A program made the position numbers and the translations under genes. Shown one piece after another: positions 49,797 to 58,928 of a stretch of DNA of 64,000 nt; positions within the stretch are counted from its first letter, which is position 1; the number at the start of each line of letters is the position of its first letter. The notes beneath the pieces were generated by a model. It was not told the DNA's origin. It saw only the letters and a program-made list of their open reading frames with translations, and ran no database searches. This stretch comes from Pseudomonadota bacterium. GTDB lineage: Bacteria; Pseudomonadota; Gammaproteobacteria; Steroidobacterales; Woeseiaceae. The stretch covers positions 1 to 64,000 of the forward strand of contig JADFSP010000003.1 in the NCBI GenBank assembly GCA_022560695.1, read 5' to 3'.

Positions 49797-50875
49797 CGGA
49801 TTTTCAAACTCGCCAGCCCAATCAATACGAGGATGACCGTAATTATCCAGAATCGCACGATGACCTTGGGTTCCGCCCAACCCTTGAGTTCGAAGTGATG
49901 GTGCAAAGGCGCCATGCGAAAAACGCGCCGTCCGGTCAATTTGTACGAAGCAACCTGGATTATGACTGACAGCGTTTCCACGACGAACACACCACCCATG
50001 ATGGCGAGTACGATTTCCTGACGGACGACGACCGCGACAGCGCCAAGCGCCGCACCGAGCGAGAGCGCGCCGATGTCTCCCATGAAGACCTGTGCCGGGT
50101 AGGTGTTGAACCACAAGAAGCCCAACCCCGCACCTGCCAGTGCCGCGCAAAATACGAGGATCTCGCCCGCACCGGCGATGTATGGAATATCGAGGTATGC
50201 CGAGAAGTTGACGTTGCCCGTGACGTACGCGAATACGCCGAGCGCCCCGCCGACGAGTACCGTCGGCATGATGGCGAGACCGTCAAGGCCATCCGTCAAA
50301 TTGACGGCATTGCTGAAGCCAACAATAAAAAAGTACGTCACGACGACCTGGAACATGCCCAACGGTATCGCGAGATTCTTGAAGTACGGAATCAATAACG
50401 AGGTCGACGCCTCGTCTGCCGCCGTGACGTACAAAGCAACTGCAGCGACTATCGCCGCCGCGGACTGCCAGAAGAGCTTTTGCCCGACCGATATGCCGGC
50501 CGGATCCTTAAGAATCAATTTCTTGTAGTCATCGACGTAGCCGATGACGCCGAAGGACAAGGTGACGAACAACACGAACCAGATGAAGCGATTTTCGAGG
50601 TCGGCCCAAAGCACGGTACTGACGGAGATCGCGGTCAGGATCAGCGCGCCACCCATGGTCGGTGTGCCCGCCTTCGGCAGATGCGTCACCGGACCGTCGT
50701 GGCGCACGGGCTGACCCACCTGGTTCAGGCTCAGCCTTTCGATCATGCGCGGCCCAAGCATGAAGGACAGCAACAGCGCCGTCAGCGCACCAAGAATTGC
50801 GCGCATCGTCAGGTAGTTGAACACATTGAAGCCCGATTCGAACTGCGCCAGATAATTAGTCAGATACAGCAGCAC
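49793..50875 (-). CDS. mraY: Phospho-MurNAc-pentapeptide transferase MraY
   Basis: A 360-residue polytopic enzyme making lipid I. Catalytic aspartates lie in YVDDYKKL and [29 protein letters not shown] and the C-terminal [14 protein letters not shown] are family hallmarks. It starts 2 bases after the murF stop, with no overlap. Confidence 0.99.
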   Translation of the reverse strand: MLLYLTNYLAQFESGFNVFNYLTMRAILGALTALLLSFMLGPRMIERLSLNQVGQPVRHDGPVTHLPKAGTPTMGGALILTAISVSTVLWADLENRFIWFVLFVTLSFGVIGYVDDYKKLILKDPAGISVGQKLFWQSAAAIVAAVALYVTAADEASTSLLIPYFKNLAIPLGMFQVVVTYFFIVGFSNAVNLTDGLDGLAIMPTVLVGGALGVFAYVTGNVNFSAYLDIPYIAGAGEILVFCAALAGAGLGFLWFNTYPAQVFMGDIGALSLGAALGAVAVVVRQEIVLAIMGGVFVVETLSVIIQVASYKLTGRRVFRMAPLHHHFELKGWAEPKVIVRFWIITVILVLIGLASLKIR

Positions 50876-50877
50876 GA

Positions 50878-52239
50878 TCAGGCCTCTCGTCGCATCGTCT
50901 GCGATGCCGCCAGCGCAGTCACGACACGCTCCATACGCATGAACCGCGAACCTTTGACCAGCACATTGACGTCATCGGATATCTCGGCGCGCAGGGTATC
51001 GACAAGCACCTCGATCGACGGCAACCAGACGGCGCCGTCACCGAATCCATCGACGGTATTGCGCGATAGTTCGCCAACGGCAAACAATCGCGCCACCCCC
51101 GCACGTCTCGCAAAGTCTCCAACCTCGCAATGCAACTGAGCCGCTGCGTCACCAAGTTCGCCCATGTCGCCGAGTACCAGCCAGTTATCGCCCGCCAGCC
51201 CCGCAAGAAATTCGGCTGCCGCCGCAACACTGGACGGATTGGCGTTGTAGCTGTCGTCGTAAAGAGTTGCCCCATTGACGCCGGCAAGCGGCTGCAGTCT
51301 GCCGGCGACGGGCTGCACGGACTCGAGGGCCGCCTTGATCTGCACGGCGTTCACACCGAGCGAGTGGGCGATTGCTGCCGCTGCACAGGCGTTTCTGACA
51401 TTGTGTGTGCCAATGAGCGCCAACGTGATTTCAACGGCATCATCGGGCAGTTGCAGCTTAAATCGCGTCGGCGCCGCATCGTCGATAATCCTCTCAGCCC
51501 GCACATCAGCCGCATCGTCGAGGCCGAAGCTGACGACATTGATGTCCGCGGCCAGTGACGACCAGTACTCGAAGTAATCGTCGTCCACATTGAGGATTGC
51601 CACATCGGGCCGTTGGTCGTCGCTTAGAATCTCGCCTTTCGCCTGCGCTACTCCTTCGACCGTGCCGAACCCCTCGAGGTGTGACGCCGCGGCATTGGTG
51701 ATGGCGACGACATCCGGTCTCGCGAGTGATGTCAGGTAGGCGATTTCGCCGGCATGATTCGCGCCCATTTCGAGAACGGCGTATCGATGCGTTGCATCGA
51801 TACGCGTCAACATCAAGGGCATGCCGATGTCATTGTTCAGATTGCCCTGCGTCGCGAACGTCGACGCCGTCTGTGCCAGGCACGCGGCCGTCAATTCCTT
51901 GAGCGTCGTCTTGCCGTTGCTCCCCGTAATGCCAACGACGACCGTGGACAGGCGGCGGCGCCACGCAGCCCCTAACTCGCCGAGGGCAAGTCGCGTGTCC
52001 GCCACGGTAATTTGCGCGATATCGTCGTCGGAGAGCGTCGCAACAACCGCAGCAGCCGCACCCTTGTCGTGGACCTGTCCGACGTAGTCACGACCATCGA
52101 AATTCGGGCCCTGCAGTGCCACGAATAACTCGCCGTTTTTCAACGTCCGGCTGTCGATGCTCACACCTTCAAAGTCGCGATCGCGACCATGCAGGGTACC
52201 GTGCATCGATTCGGCAGCGGCGGCAAGCGTCGTCATCAT
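50878..52239 (-). CDS. murF: UDP-MurNAc-tripeptide--D-Ala-D-Ala ligase MurF
   Basis: A 453-residue Mur ligase. N-terminal domain with [23 protein letters not shown] loop [30 protein letters not shown]. It adds the Ddl product to complete the pentapeptide precursor. Two adjacent ATGs are at the start; the first overlaps the murE stop as ATGA. Confidence 0.98.
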   Translation of the reverse strand: MMTTLAAAAESMHGTLHGRDRDFEGVSIDSRTLKNGELFVALQGPNFDGRDYVGQVHDKGAAAAVVATLSDDDIAQITVADTRLALGELGAAWRRRLSTVVVGITGSNGKTTLKELTAACLAQTASTFATQGNLNNDIGMPLMLTRIDATHRYAVLEMGANHAGEIAYLTSLARPDVVAITNAAASHLEGFGTVEGVAQAKGEILSDDQRPDVAILNVDDDYFEYWSSLAADINVVSFGLDDAADVRAERIIDDAAPTRFKLQLPDDAVEITLALIGTHNVRNACAAAAIAHSLGVNAVQIKAALESVQPVAGRLQPLAGVNGATLYDDSYNANPSSVAAAAEFLAGLAGDNWLVLGDMGELGDAAAQLHCEVGDFARRAGVARLFAVGELSRNTVDGFGDGAVWLPSIEVLVDTLRAEISDDVNVLVKGSRFMRMERVVTALAASQTMRREA

Positions 52240-53759
52240 GCGCCGGCCTCCTCACGTTTTGCGCGAGCGGCCAGGTTGGCGGACGCTGCGTCAAAATCGG
52301 AAAAGTTGCGGCGTTCGTCGCCAATCAGCTGATAGTTTTCGTGTCCCTTGCCGGCGATCAGGATGACGTCCGCGGAGTCCGCGTTGCTGATCGTCCAGGC
52401 AATTGCAGCGGCGCGGTCCTCGATGACTGTAGCCCGGTCTGCATTTGAGAGGCCGCTGACGATATCCGCGATGATGCTTTCCGGTTCTTCGCTGCGCGGA
52501 TTGTCATTCGTGATTACGACCTCGTCGGCACGCCGCTCTGCAATTTTCGCCATCAGAGGGCGCTTACCACGGTCGCGATCGCCACCACAGCCGAAGACGC
52601 TCCAGAGTCTGCCGCGGCAATGAGGTCGCAGTGCCCGTATCGCAGCTTCGAGCGCGCCCGGCGTATGTGCGTAGTCCACATACACCGATGGCCCTGCGGA
52701 CGGCGCCGGCACACGCTGCATGCGGCCCGGTGGCGCATCCACGTGCGACAGGACTTCACAGGCCTCCTGCATCGCCACGCCCTGGTTCAGCAGCAACGCC
52801 AGAACGATAACGGCATTGGCGACATTGAAATCGCCGGGCAGCGGCAATGACAGATGGCCGTCGCCCCAGGAACTACGAATTGAAATTTCCGATCCGGCTT
52901 CTTTCGCAACGACTGAGCGCACGAACACATAGGTTCGACCATTCGCCACCCGATCGAAATTCGTCGACACGGTCACGACATCCGAGCCGCAACGCGACGC
53001 CAGCTGCGTGCCGAACTCGGAATCGAGATTGATGATTCGGTGGCGCGGACTGCACTGCAAAAACAAGGACGCCTTGGCCTCACCGTAGGCGCGCATATCG
53101 CCGTGGTAATCAAGGTGGTCGCGGCTCAGGTTCGTAAACATCGCCGTATCGAAGTGCACACCATCGACGCGGTTTTGCGCAAGTGCATGCGACGATATTT
53201 CGACAGCCGCCTGCGTTGCATCATCGTCGCGAAATTTGGCAAGGCGACGATGCAATTCGACGGCGTCGGGCGTCGTCATGCCACCGACACCCTCGAGTTC
53301 GTCGATGCCGAAGCCCAGGGTGCCTGCGTAGCCGCATCTCTGCCCGAGGAGGTGTTGGCACTGCGCAATAAGCCAGGCAACTGTCGTCTTGCCATTCGTC
53401 CCCGTTACGCCGATGACGCGTATTTGATCCGATGGACGACCATAGAATCGATTCGCTATCTCGCCGAGCTTCCGCTTGAGGCCGGCGACGGCAATCACCG
53501 GCACGCCGACGTCACGCGGTATGGATGTCGCAGTTGTCGAATCAAACGCGAGTGCAGCGATGCCCGCACCGATCGCGTCTTCGACGTAGTCAAGCCCGTG
53601 GCTGTCCAGGCCCGCACAGGCGAGAAACAGGAAGCCTTCGGCCAGGGCCCGGCTATCGCTCGCAATGCCGAGCAGTGGACACGCCGGCGCATCCGCCAGT
53701 CCACTCAGCAGTACTGCGAGAGTCGGCTGTGTCGTCAATTGTTCGGCGGGCATGCTCAT
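52236..53759 (-). CDS. murE: UDP-MurNAc-L-Ala-D-Glu--meso-diaminopimelate ligase MurE
   Basis: A 507-residue Mur ligase. ATP loop VTGTNGKTTVAWL; the third-residue specificity motif is TNDNPRSEEP, the DNPR form that binds meso-diaminopimelate rather than lysine. It predicts the usual Gram-negative peptidoglycan chemistry. The start overlaps the ftsI stop as ATGA; a second ATG two codons later is possible. Confidence 0.98.
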   Translation of the reverse strand: MSMPAEQLTTQPTLAVLLSGLADAPACPLLGIASDSRALAEGFLFLACAGLDSHGLDYVEDAIGAGIAALAFDSTTATSIPRDVGVPVIAVAGLKRKLGEIANRFYGRPSDQIRVIGVTGTNGKTTVAWLIAQCQHLLGQRCGYAGTLGFGIDELEGVGGMTTPDAVELHRRLAKFRDDDATQAAVEISSHALAQNRVDGVHFDTAMFTNLSRDHLDYHGDMRAYGEAKASLFLQCSPRHRIINLDSEFGTQLASRCGSDVVTVSTNFDRVANGRTYVFVRSVVAKEAGSEISIRSSWGDGHLSLPLPGDFNVANAVIVLALLLNQGVAMQEACEVLSHVDAPPGRMQRVPAPSAGPSVYVDYAHTPGALEAAIRALRPHCRGRLWSVFGCGGDRDRGKRPLMAKIAERRADEVVITNDNPRSEEPESIIADIVSGLSNADRATVIEDRAAAIAWTISNADSADVILIAGKGHENYQLIGDERRNFSDFDAASANLAARAKREEAGA

Positions 53760-55483
53760 CGACTCATTGCCTGCAAGATGCCACCCGGATCTCGCGCCGG
53801 TAGCGCATCAGGTGGAACCGCGAGCAGGCGTAGTGATTCCGCCATGACGTCGGCGAACACGGGCGCTGCGACGTCACTGCCGTAATACAGTTCACCACTG
53901 GGCTCATCAATAACGACGATCACGGCGAGTCGTGGGCTGCTCGCCGGCGCCAGACCCGCGAAAATCGAAATGTACTTGTGTTCGGAGTATCCTCCCGCCG
54001 CGAATTTCCATGCTGTGCCGGTCTTTCCGGCAACGCGGTAACCCGCCACGGCAGCCTTCGTGCCCGTCCCGCCAGGTCGCACGACTTCTTCGAGCATGCG
54101 GCGCACGGCGATCGCCGTCGTGGCGGCGAGAACCTGTTCGCCGTCGCCGGCTTGCTCAACGGCGATGAGCGAAATGGGGTGCATGCGGCCGTCGCTGCCG
54201 AGTGCAGCAAAGGCCTGCGCCAGTTGCAACGGCGTAACCGAGACGCCATACCCGTACGCCAGGGTTGCCTGGCTGATCGGCTGCCAGTGACTGTAATGAG
54301 TCAGCAAGCCGGCCGATTCGCCGGGAAAGCCGCTAGCCGTGAGCGACCCGAGTCCGAATTTTGTCATCGTTTGCCACAACTGTTCGGGTTGCAGCGACAT
54401 CGCGAGTTTCGTCACACCGACATTACTGGAGCGCGCCAGTATTGTCGTCAGGCTGATGCGCCCGAGATTGCGAGGGTCTTCGATCCGCTTGGCGTCGACC
54501 ACGACGTAACCGGGCGCCGTGTCGACGATGCTGCTCGGACGGTAATCACCGCTTTCGAGCGCCGCAGCAACAATCAACGGCTTCATGCTCGATCCGGGTT
54601 CAAAAATATCCGTGATGGCGCGATTTCGGTATCGCTCGGCAGAGTACTGCGAACGATCGTTCGGGTTATAAGTCGGCTGGTTGACAATCGCCAGCACTTC
54701 ACCGGTACGGACATCGAGCACGACGATGGATCCGGATTCGGCATTGTGCGCCTGTACCGCCGCTTTGAGGGTGCGATACGCGACGTATTGAATCCGCAAA
54801 TCAATACTCGCGCGCAACTCCTTGCCGTGACGCGCTGGCCGGATGCTTTCGACATTCTCGACCGAACGGCCGAGCCTGTCCTTCAGGACGCGCTTCAAAC
54901 CGGACTCACCAGCAAGCCAGTGGTTGAATGCCAGCTCAAGCCCTTCCTGACCGGCGTCATCGATATTCGTAAATCCGATCAGGTGGCCCGTGACTTCTCC
55001 CGCCGGGTAATAGCGCCGGTATTCTCGCTGCACATTGACACCGGGCAACTTGAGCGCCAGCACTGCCTGCGCTGTTTTCGGACTTAGGTGGCGCTTCAGG
55101 TACAGGAACTCCCTTTCCATGCTGCGGGTAATGCGCCGCATCAGGGTCTGCGAATCGAGGCCCAGAATTTTTGCGAGTTTTGGCACCTTGTCGATCGCGG
55201 ACGCCAGCTCCTTCGGGTTCGCCCAAATGCTGTCGACGGGCGTGCTGATGGCGAGCGGCTCACCATTGCGGTCCGTGATCGTGCCCCGATGCGCCGATAT
55301 TTTTTCCGTGCGCAGGTGGCGCGAGTCCGCCTGACGGTTCAGAAAGTCTTTATTGAGTACCTGCAGGTGAACCGCACGCGCGAGCAATGACGTCGCGGCA
55401 AGGGCAAAAAACGCCAGTACCAATGCGGACCTGCCGGCGAATCGCCGTGCAGTTTGTTGTTTCGTCTCGGCTCCGCGTGTCAT
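53756..55483 (-). CDS. ftsI: Septal transpeptidase FtsI (PBP3)
   Basis: A 575-residue class B penicillin-binding protein. One transmembrane segment at about 19-36, a pedestal domain (HRGTITDRNGEPLAIS), then the transpeptidase: SXXK as Ser298-Ser-Met-Lys301, SXN in ARSSNVGVTK, and KTG in RVAGKTGTAWKF. It cross-links septal peptidoglycan with FtsW and is the target of several beta-lactams. Confidence 0.98.
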   Translation of the reverse strand: MTRGAETKQQTARRFAGRSALVLAFFALAATSLLARAVHLQVLNKDFLNRQADSRHLRTEKISAHRGTITDRNGEPLAISTPVDSIWANPKELASAIDKVPKLAKILGLDSQTLMRRITRSMEREFLYLKRHLSPKTAQAVLALKLPGVNVQREYRRYYPAGEVTGHLIGFTNIDDAGQEGLELAFNHWLAGESGLKRVLKDRLGRSVENVESIRPARHGKELRASIDLRIQYVAYRTLKAAVQAHNAESGSIVVLDVRTGEVLAIVNQPTYNPNDRSQYSAERYRNRAITDIFEPGSSMKPLIVAAALESGDYRPSSIVDTAPGYVVVDAKRIEDPRNLGRISLTTILARSSNVGVTKLAMSLQPEQLWQTMTKFGLGSLTASGFPGESAGLLTHYSHWQPISQATLAYGYGVSVTPLQLAQAFAALGSDGRMHPISLIAVEQAGDGEQVLAATTAIAVRRMLEEVVRPGGTGTKAAVAGYRVAGKTGTAWKFAAGGYSEHKYISIFAGLAPASSPRLAVIVVIDEPSGELYYGSDVAAPVFADVMAESLRLLAVPPDALPARDPGGILQAMSR

Positions 55484-55767
55484 TGTCGGTTAATTATGTA
55501 AATTTCCGATGCCTCTGGACGGACCAGCGACAGCTCATCGGTTGCGACCCGCTCGATGCGAGCATGTGTTGCCCATGTGCTCTGTTCGATCTGTAACTGG
55601 CCCCATTCGATATTCAGTTCGTCGCGCAGGTGCGTCAGGCCTTCGAGCTCGACGAACAGTTTTCTGGATTCATGCTTCGTGAAGACGAGCGCCATCGCAC
55701 TCAACACACAGACAACGGCCATAACGAACACGAATACGACAGGCTGTCGTTTTGGCATGAAGTTCAT
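55480..55767 (-). CDS. ftsL: Cell division protein FtsL
   Basis: A 95-residue bitopic protein: short basic N-terminus, transmembrane segment VVFVFVMAVVCVLSAMALVF (about 10-29), then a periplasmic coiled coil (KHESRKLFVELEGLTHLRDE). Sequence conservation is low in this family; position between rsmH and ftsI and the topology make the call. It pairs with FtsB and FtsQ and activates FtsWI. Overlaps both neighbours by 4 nt. Confidence 0.93.
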   Translation of the reverse strand: MNFMPKRQPVVFVFVMAVVCVLSAMALVFTKHESRKLFVELEGLTHLRDELNIEWGQLQIEQSTWATHARIERVATDELSLVRPEASEIYIINRQ

Positions 55768-56702
55768 CCCAGCCGCTCTGCGACGCGCAGATGCGCGCTC
55801 CTCGCACGAACGTTCAGCGCGATCTCTTCGGCGCTCGCGGAAATCGCTTTGCCGATGGGCCGTAATTTCGGCCGCATCGCCTCGGGTATCGACGGCATGC
55901 CTCGATATTGTTCCGGCTCGCGCGACGCATCACGGATGAAGCGCTTGACCATGCGGTCCTCCAGCGAATGAAAACTAATCACACACAGCCGACCACCTTC
56001 CCGCAACACATCGACCGACTGTGCAAGTGCCGCCTCGAGTTGTTCGAGTTCGGCATTGATCGCCATGCGGATGGCCTGGAATGTCTTGGTTGCCGGGTGC
56101 TTCCTCTGCCAGCGCGCGGGCGCCGCGGCGCTGACGATGCCGGCAAGTTGCCGGGTCGTCGTAATTGCCGTCTCATCGCGTGCAGCGATGATGGCGCGCG
56201 CGATGCGCGCGGCCGATCGTTCCTCACCCAGTGTTTTGAGGACGCGTTTCAATTCCTTTTCACCCACGGTCGCCAGCCACTTTGCTGCGCTGACGCCCGA
56301 ATCCGGGTCCATTCGCATGTCCAGCGGTCCGTCGCGAAGAAAGCTGAAGCCTCGCCCGGCTTCATCCAGCTGTGGTGAGGAGACTCCGAGGTCAAGGAGA
56401 AATCCGTCGACTTTTCCGGCGAGCTGCATCTCACCAACGATTGTCTCAAGTTGCGCAAATTCGCCCCTTATCAATTCGAGCCGCGGATCATCCCGCAGCA
56501 CCTCGGGTACCGATGTGATCGCCTGCGGATCACGGTCGATCGCTACTAACCGGCCGTTTGCATTCAATCGCTCGAGAATTGCCTTGCTGTGCCCCCCGCG
56601 ACCAAACGTTCCGTCAATGTATATGCCACCGGCTTTTATGCTCAGCCCATCAAGGACCGGCCCCAGCAGCACCGGCACATGCTCGTTGCTGCTCATCAGC
56701 AC
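55764..56702 (-). CDS. rsmH: 16S rRNA (cytosine-1402-N4) methyltransferase RsmH (MraW)
   Basis: A 312-residue SAM methyltransferase: HVPVLLGPVLDGLSIKAGG, SAM loop DGTFGRGGHSKAIL, LLDLGVSSPQLDEAGRGFSF. It methylates C1402 of 16S rRNA together with RsmI, whose gene lies 1.4 kb away. Two ATGs (codons 1 and 3) are usable. Nine bases after the mraZ stop. Confidence 0.98.
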   Translation of the reverse strand: MLMSSNEHVPVLLGPVLDGLSIKAGGIYIDGTFGRGGHSKAILERLNANGRLVAIDRDPQAITSVPEVLRDDPRLELIRGEFAQLETIVGEMQLAGKVDGFLLDLGVSSPQLDEAGRGFSFLRDGPLDMRMDPDSGVSAAKWLATVGEKELKRVLKTLGEERSAARIARAIIAARDETAITTTRQLAGIVSAAAPARWQRKHPATKTFQAIRMAINAELEQLEAALAQSVDVLREGGRLCVISFHSLEDRMVKRFIRDASREPEQYRGMPSIPEAMRPKLRPIGKAISASAEEIALNVRARSAHLRVAERLG

Positions 56703-56711
56703 GCCTGCTGC

Positions 56712-57161
56712 TCAGAACGAGAGCGATTCGAGTTCGGGTGGAAGATTCATGTCTTCGTCCTCACTCAACCAGGCATCCCGTTTTTCGATCCAGCGTTTTT
56801 CATCCCAAAGTTCGAACTTGTTGCCCTGCCCCAGCAAAATCGCCTGCTTGTCCAGCCCCGCGAAGTCCCGGAGTTCATGTGACAACAAGATCCGCCCGTT
56901 CGTGTCCATGTCGACCTCGGTCGCATAACCGACCATAATGCGCAATATGCGGCGCGCGATCTTGTTCATGCTGGGCAGTCGAACGAGCTTGCGCTCCAGT
57001 TCTTCCCAATCGGGAAACGGATAAATCAGGAGGCAGTAATCCTTGTCCACGGTCACCACGATCTGGCCATCGCAACGCGCAGCAATCTGCTCCCGATACC
57101 GGGTCGGCATTGCCATACGCCCCTTGGCGTCCAGCGTGACGTTGGTGGCTCCTCGAAACAC
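56712..57161 (-). CDS. mraZ: Transcriptional regulator MraZ
   Basis: A 149-residue protein with two AbrB-like SpoVT/MraZ repeats: DAKGRMAMPTRYRE and DTNGRILLSHELRDF, each carrying the DxxxR signature. I start at GTG (57159-57161), giving (M)FRGATNVTLDAKGR, the normal N-terminus. The frame is open 23 codons further, but that stretch contains the MraZ boxes and 5' leader. MraZ is a ring-shaped DNA-binding repressor of the dcw operon and of itself. Confidence 0.94.
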   Translation of the reverse strand: MFRGATNVTLDAKGRMAMPTRYREQIAARCDGQIVVTVDKDYCLLIYPFPDWEELERKLVRLPSMNKIARRILRIMVGYATEVDMDTNGRILLSHELRDFAGLDKQAILLGQGNKFELWDEKRWIEKRDAWLSEDEDMNLPPELESLSF

Positions 57162-57215
57162 GGATAATCGGACGACCCCGGTTTCGCTCTTCTGGCGCGA
57201 ATTCCGGAAATGAAG

Positions 57216-57239
57216 CCCATTTCCTCCCACTTTTTTCCA
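57216..57239 (-). promoter_or_regulatory. MraZ operator: three TGG(G) boxes at 10-bp spacing
   Basis: On the minus strand TGGAA, TGGGA and TGGGC start at 57239, 57229 and 57219, exactly one helical turn apart. E. coli MraZ binds TGGGN direct repeats with 5-nt spacers, the same geometry. The boxes lie just downstream of the predicted start site, so binding would block initiation or clearance. Confidence 0.88.
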
Positions 57240-57248
57240 CTTTTCAAC

Positions 57249-57277
57249 ACTATAGGTGCGACATTCCGAAGCGTCAA
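57249..57277 (-). promoter_or_regulatory. Sigma-70 promoter of the dcw cluster (Pmra)
   Basis: -35 TTGACG (57277-57272), 17-bp spacer, -10 TATAGT (57254-57249). Five of six bases match consensus at each element with ideal spacing, about 90-110 bases before the mraZ GTG. Confidence 0.88.
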
Positions 57278-57585
57278 CCAGTGTCGACGATTAGTTGTTG
57301 TTGTACAGGGACTTAGGGGCAATTTGATGGCTCAATTCGGGCGAATTGTGGCATCGGTCGCGCCAGAAAAATCAGGTAGTTAGCGCTTGTTCTTCGAGGA
57401 ACACTTAAGAATAGGTCGGTAAACGCCGACAGACCGTGATGCCGACAACTGCTGCGCGCGCCGCGGGGCGCGTGCGCAACGCGTTTGCCATGCCTCAGGA
57501 CAAATCGTAAATTGCTGATTCGGACGCTTTTATTTGCAAGCGGTCGCAGCAATTCTCATAGCAATTGTTGCGACAGCGTCGAGGT
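57278..57585. other. 308-bp intergenic region between the mra promoter and rnpB
   Basis: No gene recognised. An inverted repeat GTCGCAGCAATT / AATTGTTGCGAC (57543-57574) follows the rnpB 3' end; it has no T-run, so it may be a processing or weak termination hairpin. Confidence 0.55.
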
Positions 57586-57957
57586 GGGAAAACCGGAGCC
57601 AGCAATAAGCCGGGTTCTGTACTCGACAACCATTCATCTGGGACGGCCGTCACCGGTCGCCTCTAGCAACCTACCCGGGAGTCCGCTCGGAACCGGCGGT
57701 GCGGACGAGCCGCCTACTCCCCTATTTGGTCTTGCTCCGGGCGGGGTTTGCCGTGCCGCGGCCTGTTACCAGTCGCGCGGTGCGCTCTTACCGCACCTTT
57801 TCACCCTTACCGGCATGAGCCGGCGGTCTGTTTTCTGTGGCACTTTCCATGGGCTCGCGCCCTCCAGGAGTTACCTGGCGCCCTGTCCGAAGGAGCCCGG
57901 ACTTTCCTCTGCAACGTCCAGCGCTACAGCGGTTGTCTGGCCAACTCCGGTTTTCCC
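57586..57957 (-). ncRNA. rnpB: RNase P RNA (bacterial class A)
   Basis: The conserved cores are present on the minus strand: near the 5' end GTTGGCCAGACAACCGC and GAGGAAAGTCCGGGCTCC (CR I), and near the 3' end ACAGAACCCGGCTTAT. The ends pair as helix P1: GGGAAAACCGGAG (from 57957) with CTCCGGTTTTCCC (to 57586), 13 bp, which fixes both ends at about 372 nt. A TAGAAT -10 hexamer lies at 57971-57966. It is the catalytic subunit that cleaves 5' leaders from tRNA precursors. The rsmI-rnpB-mraZ order is seen in pseudomonads. Confidence 0.95.
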
Positions 57958-58053
57958 GGACGCGGATTCTACGCCATTTTCGCCTTGGGAGTCTGCACGA
58001 CAGTAAAAGAATTCCGGCTTCGCAGACCCCCGGCAGGCACGAAATTTGTGGCT

Positions 58054-58890
58054 TCAGCGCGATTTCGTCAACTCCAGCATGCGCTGGTACAGCGCGTTAC
58101 GCTTGCCGTTCGTGACCTTCGCCACAATCGCCGCCGCCTTTCTGCCAGGCAGTACCTCGACGAGTTCAACCAGCAGTCGGTCGATATCAACAGACGACGG
58201 GTCATCGGCTTGCGCAGCGGCGACAACGATGACGAATTCGCCCTTCATTGCGATGCTGCCGTCGTGCAGCGAATCGCACAACTCACCCAGGCTCGCGTGC
58301 ACGCATTGCTCATGCAGTTTGGTGAGTTCCCTGCCAACAAATGCGGGCCGTTCCCGGCCAAAAATATCAGCGAGGTCCGCGAGGCCGTCAACGATGCGAT
58401 GCACGGACTCGTAAAACACGAGCGTGCGTTGTTCAGTCGCAAGCCGTGTCAATAACTCCCGGCGCGCAGCTCTTTTCGACGGCAGGAATCCTTCGAAGCA
58501 GAATCGATCCGTCGGCAAGCCCGCCGCTGATAGCGCGGCCGTTACGGCACATGCCCCTGGCACCGGCGACACGTCAATACCTTGGGCATGTGCAGCGCGA
58601 ACCAGACGATAACCGGGATCGCTGACCAGCGGCGTGCCCGCATCGCTGACCAGTGCAACGGAAATGCCCTGCCCCAGCTTTTCCATAAGCCTCGATACGG
58701 CCTGTTTTTCGTTGTGGTCATGCAGAGCATATTGCGGCGTTTTGATCCCGAAATGCGATAGCAATCGCCCGGTGTGGCGGGTATCCTCGGCGGCAATGAG
58801 ATCCACTTCGGCGAGCGTCTGGCGCGCCCGCTGAGACAGATCGTCGAGATTGCCGATCGGTGTTGCCACGATAAAAAGTGTGCCGCTCAT
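58054..58890 (-). CDS. rsmI: 16S rRNA (cytidine-1402-2'-O) methyltransferase RsmI
   Basis: A 278-residue tetrapyrrole-methylase-fold protein: MSGTLFIVATPIGNLDDLS, AEDTRHTGRLL, SDAGTPLVSDPGYRLV, and FYESVHRIVDGL. It 2'-O-methylates C1402 of 16S rRNA, the partner modification to RsmH. I start at 58890; an earlier ATG would overlap the lpoA promoter. Divergent from lpoA with a 38-bp gap. Confidence 0.97.
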   Translation of the reverse strand: MSGTLFIVATPIGNLDDLSQRARQTLAEVDLIAAEDTRHTGRLLSHFGIKTPQYALHDHNEKQAVSRLMEKLGQGISVALVSDAGTPLVSDPGYRLVRAAHAQGIDVSPVPGACAVTAALSAAGLPTDRFCFEGFLPSKRAARRELLTRLATEQRTLVFYESVHRIVDGLADLADIFGRERPAFVGRELTKLHEQCVHASLGELCDSLHDGSIAMKGEFVIVVAAAQADDPSSVDIDRLLVELVEVLPGRKAAAIVAKVTNGKRNALYQRMLELTKSR

Positions 58891-58928
58891 ATGGCTCCGG
58901 ACTCCAGCCCGCATCAACTTTCAAAATC

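Noticed and set aside
49797..50150. N-terminal extension of murD by 118 codons
   Set aside because: Inside mraY in another frame; the ATGA overlap at 49796 gives the normal MurD start.
57162..57230. Longer mraZ start
   Set aside because: The extra codons coincide with the MraZ boxes and 5' leader; homologues start at the FRGAT residues.
57543..57574. Intrinsic terminator of rnpB
   Set aside because: The hairpin is good but lacks a T-run on the minus strand, so I report only the inverted repeat.
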